From contig NC_051100.1 in assembly GCF_901709675.1 (NCBI RefSeq), positions 5,644,001 through 5,708,000 of the forward strand: a stretch of DNA of 64,000 bases. Direction: 5' to 3'. This DNA comes from Syngnathus acus. Lineage: Eukaryota; Chordata; Actinopteri; Syngnathiformes; Syngnathidae. Of this stretch, positions 56,421 through 64,000 are shown piece after piece (the first letter of the stretch is position 1; each line of letters opens with the position of its first letter). Under the pieces are notes generated by a model. It was not told the DNA's origin and searched no databases. It saw only the letters and a program-made list of their open reading frames with translations. A program made the translations under genes and the position numbers.

Positions 56421-57813
56421 GCTTTTTGAGAGTCAAAAATCAAGTCTACTTTTTGTAACCAAATAAGATGCGCTGGGAGGCGGGGCAGAGGCAGAAACAT
56501 CCAGCGAGGCGTACAAACCCACGCCAAATGAATGTTCACACTGTGTTGGAGGGCTATGGCCAGTCAGTCACATAATAGAAAAATCAATCTGTCACTCATC
56601 CTCAGCTATTCATGTAGCTGTTACTCCATTTAAGAATTAAAAAGAAGAAAACACGCCTTTATCCAGTTATGTCCTTTTCTATCCTTGTCATCTTGGTCTC
56701 TTTGCTTCTGTTTTGCTCTTTGTTTCCACTCTTCCTCTCTCAGATGTGTCCTTGGTCATCTCCCATTATTCCTTCGTCACAAAGCATTGTGTGCGTTTGG
56801 CAACCAACTATTTCAATGTGTCTTCCACACTTCCGAGCGTACTTTGTCCTATGAAAACCAGTTGAAAAGAGTCTGCTTTTCACATGACAGACTTGATCAA
56901 ACAACGACGGAAGAAACTGATCAACTTTTGGAACTTTGCGAGATCTTTTCTATGGATATGAAAAAATGTCTATGAAAGCAAATACAACTTCTCAAGCATG
57001 TAAATAGTGACCCACTCCGTTTTCTAAGAGAGAAAATATGATTTTTATTGAGAAAGTTTATGTAATACTCAAAAGTTTTTGAGAGCAAATACACTCCTTG
57101 AGAAAAGTATTGTGACAATACGAACGAGTGGAGGACTTTTTAAATTGTACATCAATAGCTATTTAAATATTTGCAGACCTTGCATGCTTACAACTGGATG
57201 TGAAGTTTGGAGAAGGCATATTTGGATGACTTTGGTCTAGAACATGACCGAGTTGCACATCCTTGGCATAGGGCATACCAGAACTGGCTGTGGAGTTTGG
57301 ATTCTTTTTGGGGGTGGGTACAATAGAAGGCTGGTTATTTAAATGATGAATTAGTAAGCGAGAGTTATAACAACGCAAGCAGTGCGGGTCTTAACTGCAT
57401 CAATCAAAAATCACATTCTAATCCTGAGAAAACAAAACAAGTTTTTTTTTATATCCATATCTTTTTTCATCTCTTTTCTGTTCATCCTATCGTACTCTTC
57501 ATTCATAGACTTCCTGTGAAATGCAAAGAGCCTGACATCCAACCCAACCCCCCTTTTGTTTTATGCATTCCTTTATTTTTTTCATAAGCACACACCTTGT
57601 CACTCTAGTGGCATATTTTCAATCATTATTAGAATGCCGGCAGCTCAAGGCTTGCAGGCTTTAACCTCTGGTATGTTTGCTGCGTGATAAAAGACGAATG
57701 AACTATCAATCTTTATTGTCTGGCCTGCACACTGTAATTGCATTCAATAGTCCACTGATTCTCTTGTCTGCTAATGTTGGGGAGCAGAGAGAAGCCAGAT
57801 GCTCTGACTGCAC

Positions 57814-57833
57814 CACACACACACACACACACA
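57814..57833 (+). repeat. (CA)n microsatellite
   Basis: Ten CA units. Confidence 0.95.
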
Positions 57834-57949
57834 TGCACACAGTTCAAGCCTTATATGAAGAGAGAGACAGAGAGAAAAAAAAAAGCTCACACTGAATAAA
57901 TTTATTCAAAATATGCACAGCAGCACATATGAAACACATAGACGGTCGA

Positions 57950-57968
57950 CCCCCCCCCCCCCCCCCCC
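57950..57968 (+). repeat. Poly-C tract, 19 bp
   Basis: An uninterrupted C19 follows GGTCGA. Confidence 0.97.
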
Positions 57969-59119
57969 TTACTTCTGGTTGATAAACTGTTGACAGTATA
58001 GATTGTGAGCAGCTGTGCATTGGCTGGGTATGCACAAGATTCATCCATTAGTTCGCCAGTCAGATTGTGCTCATACAATATGTACTACTGTATAGGTGAA
58101 TATGCTGTGTTTGTGTCAGTGATGATACTGCTAAACAACAGTAGTCACGATTAGTTGGCAGGGATCAGCCCTAGTCAGTTCCGCATGGGGTACCTGGGGA
58201 ACCTATTTTTTTACACTAGCTAAAACTACCCCCGAGACGACACAGAAAAAGTTATGCTAAATTATTATTGCATGCTTCCACACGCTCTTTGTAATGTGCT
58301 CACGTACTCGTCATTATTTTCTGGTGCAATTGATGAGTTTTCCGACTGTGAGAGTGGTGTGCTTGTGAATTGATTTCCACATTATTACTACTTTTGCTTG
58401 TGTATCATGCAGTGTTTCACACAGTTTGCTTCTCTAATATGATCGACACACTGAGTGTCAGGTAATAGTAGATTTCGTTTTGTTATATCTGCACAACATG
58501 GATCACAAAGCCTCCCACCTAAAGGATCAACACATATGAAAAGCTGACCTTTGATATCAGCAATACCAAGCAGCCTACTCGTATATTGTTATATTGCATT
58601 TGATGGTATGTAGGAACATACATGATTATTGTTTTTTCTTCCATTGAGCTATCAAGATTTGTAGAAGGGAGTTTACAGCTGGGTTTCTTTTTCAGCATTT
58701 ACACATAATTGTGCTCATTCATACAGTGGTATTGTTTTGTTTTTTTGCACTTTTAAATGGGTCAAGGCTAACAGGTTAACGAGACCCCATTCCCAACATA
58801 AGTGATACTGTATAATGCCATTCTGTACTCTAGTAAGGTTTTATGATTTGACGTTATTTTCGGACAGTCCCAGCATTGCGCCACCTCGCGACCAATTTTC
58901 ATGTTTACAGCCGTGCATATCTATGTTGAGCTGTTCGAATGTACATTTTATACATTTGCATTTTGCACACATGCATACTTTCACACATACACTCAGAGCC
59001 AGTGGGGCATGCAGGTTCCGCACTACATAAAGTAATACATTGCTGCATATCAAAGGAAATTACCCTTCACCTCAGTGCATGGATCTTAGCGAGTTCCTTA
59101 ACCAGAGGAATGGGCTTTG

Positions 59120-59830
59120 AACCACGCAGATTCCCCTAGGGCCCTTATCCCGGCCCCTCCCCAGAATGCCGCGCCGGATAAGGGCCGTAATTCCCACTTT
59201 TAGGTTTCCATTAATCTGATCCTGACACAGGGGAGATGGGCTGCTTTGCATATCGCCTTCCCAAGATGGAGGGCTATTTACATGATCGCCTCCAGATTGA
59301 ATATGATCAGTAGCTCACCTCCTCCGCCATGCTCTGCAGCTGAGACGGAAAAATGCAGATTTTCAGAGGGTATTTGCTACATTATCACGAGTGAAATATT
59401 ATTCACTCAGGTATACTCATTCTAGCATTTCAATACATCTCAAGTTAGACTTGATGGATACGTGTTGCGGATATTACAACTCGCCACTTGATTCCCCTGA
59501 CGAAGGCCAAATTTCTTTTATGAATGTGACAGCGGAGATGGATAGATCGACCCATTTATCTTCGCTCAGTGATAGTGCTAATGTGAGAAGACTATCTATC
59601 CCCCCTCCCCTTCAACAAATGTGAGGAACACCAATGAACAGCGCTCCATTTGAAGCCGTGAAGGCAGACCCCATGTAAATGTATCTGTAATGAACGCCGC
59701 CGCGTACAGGAGGTGCATTATTCTGTTTCTGCTACATTTATTTCTGAATATCAAATGAATATGATAAATGTCTAGCGAGGGGGCGGTGGCGTTGGAAGCA
59801 AAGTAAGCCGGGGATATAAGATGAGTGATA
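59120..59830. promoter_or_regulatory. Long candidate conserved non-coding region
   Basis: About 700 bp of GC-balanced sequence is almost free of simple repeats. It includes a perfect 11-bp stem (GGCCCTTATCC at 59140-59150 with GGATAAGGGCC at 59176-59186), TTCCATTAATCTGATCC, GGGCTGCTTTGCATATCG (POU-like), GATTGAATATGATC and GAATATCAAATGAATATG. This is the longest enhancer-like block in the window. Conservation and activity are untested. Confidence 0.45.
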
Positions 59831-59839
59831 TTGTTATTA

Positions 59840-61700
59840 CCCTACTGCCGATGAGCCACACAAGTTGAGACGGTAGCATAAGGACATAAACACACGCAAA
59901 CTCAAAGCCACCCACTTTAGCTTGATGCATTTCCTCAACGAGCATTCTTGTATGTCAATCTAAGAAACTTGATTTTTGGGATGTAAACGGATATGTTTCG
60001 AGAGGAAAACAATTGCAGGTTATTTAAAAAGAAAGACCACTATAATATATTTTATAATGATGAGACAGAGCAAAGATCCGTGTGCACACGATGCAGATGA
60101 AATATTGTGGTGGGTGTACAGACTGACCGAATGTGCACCCTCTCGCTTCTCATTTCAAAGGCTTCCATGTAGCCATCATGTGCGGGAAACTAGTGGGTGG
60201 CTGCAATCACACCAAAAGTGTAGCTGATATTTGGTTAGGTAGGTAGGGACATACTTTTGTTTTTTTCCCTGCTGCTATCACCTTACTTTTTGCAAAGTGT
60301 GAGCCACAGCCCAACTTGATAATTGTCAAGAATAAGCATGCAGTGCTAATTGTCACTTCCACACATGCAAATGGTGTGATACAATCCTCAGTCACTATGT
60401 CTCAGTGTGTTTGGGTGCAGGGAGAACATCCCCTAAGTGTATTTCATGCTTTTAATTGACACCATTGCATGTTAATTTGAAGCATGTCATGCATGTGTCA
60501 CACTAGAAAGCCGCCAGTGTCTGACCTCATGTAATGTCGAATTACTTTCCTGCTCCTCTTTGCCGTGACAATAGATAAGCTTCACCAAGGCAACACCAAC
60601 GGGAGTCTTTCTGCTGCTTTCCTTCCTGATTGTTATTCTTACTTAGGAAATATACTAAGAATGTCAGTCAAATGGTTTTTAAATATATATTTCTATTGAT
60701 CACTTTTTATAACCTTAATGAAGGTTTTAATGTGATTCAATGTGCTTGGTTGCAATTTAATGTGCTTCCCTGTTCCTGCGACCCAACAACATTAGAAGAT
60801 GGATGCAAGTGTGTTTTGGTTAATTCATGGCTCAAGCACCCGAGAATTTTGCCACACGGCCCCTTCGTGAGACAACAAAAAGTTAACATACTGACTTAAC
60901 ATAGATTCTGAAACAATGAACAGTTGGACATTTGCATTTGAAACTTTAGAAGAGGTCAAATTACAAAGTTCACCTATAAAGGTTGTAGTGTACTTTGAAA
61001 ATCTGACCCGAAAGCCGACTATCATTTTATGAGAAGTGTATCTTCAGGGGTCAAACTCTCAATGCGTGGGCAGATGGGTACACATAAGTGATAGTTTGAT
61101 GGATTATGCAACATTTCCTTTGCACACAAGATAAAAGCTGTGAGCTGGTTTCCCACCTAACTTGTGTCCATATCAACTTTAGCACTTCTGATGGGAAAAA
61201 AATGTTTTTATTGTAATATGTAGCCACCCGCTGGATGATACACACCAAGTGCATATACTACATATTGATTGTGGTTTCTGTCACAAACTGTATCCCAGCC
61301 AAAGCAAAAGCCCCATGAACATCTCCATATAATTTATTGCATGTTATGATGTATGATTACCAGGACAATTACATGATTACAGACATGGGGAGGAGAAGCT
61401 TAACAACACAGCAACTACCATATCAAAAGATGCTGTAAAGCACCCACCCTGTCATGCGTGAAAGGTGTCACTGACACTTGTAACTCTCCAGTGTAAAATC
61501 ACACTTGAATAAAATGTGTTTTTTAGATTTACAGGTATTCAGCAACCTGCCAATTTGCCAAGCAGCTAGTCAAGATGAACAAACAAGCAAAGGTCAAGGT
61601 CATAGTAGGTCTTTATTATAGAAGCCAAAGATGATTCTTTTTATTGCATTCACGTCATAGTAAAAGGAAGTCAAGGACAGAAGCAAGCGTAACCCTGCAG
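59840..61700. other. Intergenic DNA without recognised genes
   Basis: AT-rich DNA; nothing recognisable beyond short homopolymers. Open frames near 60630-60899 have no supporting signals. Confidence 0.55.
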
Positions 61701-61704
61701 GTTA

Positions 61705-62030
61705 CATACTCCAGGCTGTTAGGATCCAGAACTCTCTCCCCCCTTCTGCGAAGCGTCCTGTACTTTTGCGCTATATTCTGACTGTCTGCTGTATGCACAC
61801 TTGCTCCATTTTTGCTCCTCTTATTTATTATGTTATTTGTTTATTTATTATTTATTCATCACTCTTATTTATTCATTGTTTGTCCCTTCTTGTTTTTATT
61901 TTTTGTGTTGTTTACTTGTATGTATATTGTGTACTATGTCTTGTCACCGTGGGATAGTGGGAACGTAATTTCGATTTCTTTGTGTGTCTTGGCATGTGAA
62001 GAAATTGACAATAAAGCAGACTTTGTCTTG
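61705..62030 (+). mobile_element. LINE 3' region with GACTTT tail, copy 2
   Basis: TACTCCAGGCTGTTAGGATC, a CTCTCCCCCCTTCTGCGAAG segment, GTCACCGTGGGATAG, TTTCGATTTCTTTGTGTGTC and TTGACAATAAAGCAGACTTT follow in the same order as the minus strand of 41058-41490. The middle codes a hydrophobic frame (IYYVICLFIIYSSLLF) in both copies, but this reflects TTTAT-rich 3' untranslated sequence rather than a protein. 5'-truncated non-LTR retrotransposon. Confidence 0.75.
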
Positions 62031-62235
62031 TTGACTCTTCTATCAACTAAGAATTATGTTAGAAGCAAATGACATCTCTTTGGAAATAGATTGAACAGGA
62101 TAAACCTGCTCTCATCAAGCTTCATTAAAAATAGTGGCCACTGCAAAAATCAAAGCAGGTGATTTCGATGCTTGTTTACGTCGTAAGCGTCCACTAATGA
62201 AACTTTGCAGAATATTAATAGTAAAGACCAAAAAT

Positions 62236-62254
62236 AAACACACACACACACACA
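62236..62254 (+). repeat. (CA)n microsatellite
   Basis: Short CA run. Confidence 0.9.
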
Positions 62255-62639
62255 AACGCACGCTCATGTTTAGCCCTAAGGCATCACATTTGAGTTTCAT
62301 TTAATTGATTAAACTACATTTGCATATAGAATTTTTTTGAAAATGTCATTAATTTGTTTAATTTAAAGGAGACTCTCTAAATCAAAGACATCCAAATAAA
62401 TGCTGCAAAATGAACGATATGGTTTCTTAAAATCTGCATGCGTCTTTTTAAACGTCATATGGCCATAGTTTCCGTATCCCATGTCGCGTGTGGTGGTCCA
62501 CTTTGACTGAAGATGCAGTGATGAAAGCATCGAGCATTTTGTGTCCAGGTGTGTGTGACTGTTTCCGTGGCACGAGCCATCACGCTGGGACAGATCACCT
62601 CCTGAGCCAACTTGACTTATCAGTAATATGAACGAAAAA

Positions 62640-63220
62640 CAGGCCAATTAATTAAGAACTGTATTAGAAGTAATGGGATATTATAATATAAATTGCGACA
62701 TTCTGGAACCAATTTAATCCAATTACTGGAACCCCTCATGAATATAATGCCTCCAAAATCACTCCGCGAGAGTCCAAAGGGAGACGTGTCCGACGACTAA
62801 GACGGAAAGAAAAGAAGAAAAAGAATCTGCTCGCTTTTAACAGAGAATACCATCAATGATTTTAATGGTTGAGAGGAATTGTTAATTTGAGTAATAAACC
62901 TAATTATGACCACCCCCGTCACCCGCACCCCAACCACATTTCGACCATTTACATCCTGAGTCAATTTGAGTTTGAGCTCCCATGTGTTTGACAAAAAGAA
63001 ATGTCTGTTAAAGCTAATTGATGCTTTCTCTCTTAAATGCCTCTACCCAATTAAAAAAAGAAGTCCTAAAAGAGACAAAGGAATACAGTTCATAGCTTGT
63101 TTAAATGAGGTGAATTTTGCTAGATAGACACGCTAAATCACAGCAATCTTCTCGGCTCAGAAATCATTTGATGAGCGATAAATCCCCCTTCCATCTTATA
63201 AAAGAAAGTGAAGGAAACCA
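62640..63220. promoter_or_regulatory. Long candidate conserved non-coding region
   Basis: The block has dense homeodomain-type cores and little low complexity: GGCCAATTAATTAAGAAC, CCAATTTAATCCAATTACTGG, ATCAATGATTTTAATGG, AACCTAATTATGACC, AAAGCTAATTGATGC and CTACCCAATTAAAA. The spacing and repeat of AATTA/TAATT sites resemble forebrain or neural enhancers. Inference only. Confidence 0.45.
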
Positions 63221-64000
63221 GGATAAATTCATAATTGAGAATAGACTGCCAAGCAAATGACTTGTCTTCTATCAGCTACAAAGCAACATAGAAGAGAATG
63301 TCTCATAAACTCACCTTCAAATGTCACAGTTTGTAATCCCTCAAATGGAAGCACTTGTCTACATTCGCAATTTAAATATTTTATACAATACATGTAAACC
63401 AGTGAAAGTATAAAACCCTTCTGGTCCTCTTTCAATTGTAAATCTCAAAGTGAGTTATACTTTGGTAAAATATTATTTTAAAATTGCTTGTGTGATTTAA
63501 AAAAAAAAAAAACATTCTGGTGACAGTTTAACTCTGAAATGAAATAGTTAATATGTTGGAGACGAGGGAAATGTACTTTTTTAGCTGTTAATAGTTGGGT
63601 CTCTATAGTGCCTGCTCAAGCAAACAACCATTTCTGGCAATGGTGGACTTGCAATTGCCATTCATTTGCAGTTTGGACATGGAGTGGTGAACTAGTCCTG
63701 CTCTAGAGGGATTCTCACAGTCTCCGCAATCTGCAATAATACCACTTAAAGTTGCTAGATTTGTTACTCATTGCTTTTTTCTTTTGTAAGTTGGCAACAC
63801 TTGGTAGCCGCTCGCTTTGACTACATACCGTCAATATTCGGATTAAGGTCAAAATTACGTTTTCTGAAACACTTGGAATATGTCGTTTCCATGCCTGAAT
63901 GGACAGACTCACTCACATATTTAAATATCTCGACTGAGACATAGACATCATGCTGCAAATAGATGTCATTTCAATAAAAAACACATTCATGTCACTCGCC
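63221..64000. other. Right end of the window
   Basis: AT-rich DNA with a poly-A at about 63499-63512. Nothing else recognised. Confidence 0.6.

Larger units (their letters stand above)
54060..59100. other. Intergenic DNA without recognised genes
   Basis: This region holds the repeats listed separately, plus CA/TG stretches and AT-rich DNA. A stretch at about 57590-57790 has enhancer-like texture (TCAATCATTATTAGAATGCC, CTGTAATTGCATTCAATAG). No exon was supported. Confidence 0.55.

Noticed and set aside
10010-64000. Search by eye for miR-216/217 hairpins and tRNA genes, because of the chromosomal neighbourhood
   Set aside because: No mature-sequence match or cloverleaf with A and B boxes was noticed on either strand. 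A covariance-model scan would be needed to be sure.

Overview
The window reads as nuclear DNA of a teleost fish. It is AT-rich and intron-rich, carries many CA/TG, TA and homopolymer tracts, and holds several repeat families that I recognise from fish genomes: LINE 3' tails, a Tigger/pogo-like MITE, a hAT-like remnant and TIR palindromes of the 'ACCGTTCAAAAGTTTGGGG' type. The one definite protein gene is fancl, the RING E3 ligase of the Fanconi anaemia core complex. It lies on the minus strand, and its first eight coding exons can be assembled in frame (226 codons plus one base). The C-terminal part, including the RING, lies beyond the left edge.

Layout. 1-9,419: fancl exons 8 to 1 (read leftwards), with introns holding a LINE tail, microsatellites and two blocks that look like regulatory DNA. 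9,420-10,009: fancl upstream region and a complete 318-bp Tigger-like MITE with a TA target duplication. 10,010-45,560: no recognised gene. This stretch holds candidate conserved non-coding blocks, old transposon pieces, long poly-C/poly-G tracts, a strand-asymmetric purine/pyrimidine zone, a nested-palindrome element, a short telomere-like repeat and one unexplained coding-like fragment (minus strand, 15,700-15,858). 45,563-52,425: a tandem array of 12 units in two length classes (about 674 and 431 bp). It has a 1,777-bp higher-order period, near-identical interior units and diverged edges. 52,430-64,000: gene-free again, with dispersed repeats, YY1/CTCF-like motifs, AT-rich inverted repeats, another LINE 3' end and two long blocks of regulatory appearance (about 59.1-59.8 kb and 62.6-63.2 kb).

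Interpretation. In mammals the 5' side of FANCL faces a large gene desert that ends at BCL11A. Over 54 kb without a recognised gene on the same side of fancl fits the fish version of that landscape, with the candidate regulatory blocks perhaps serving bcl11a. This is inference: bcl11a itself is not in the window, and conservation could not be computed here. The most unusual structure is the higher-order satellite-like array, whose units carry several strong hairpins.
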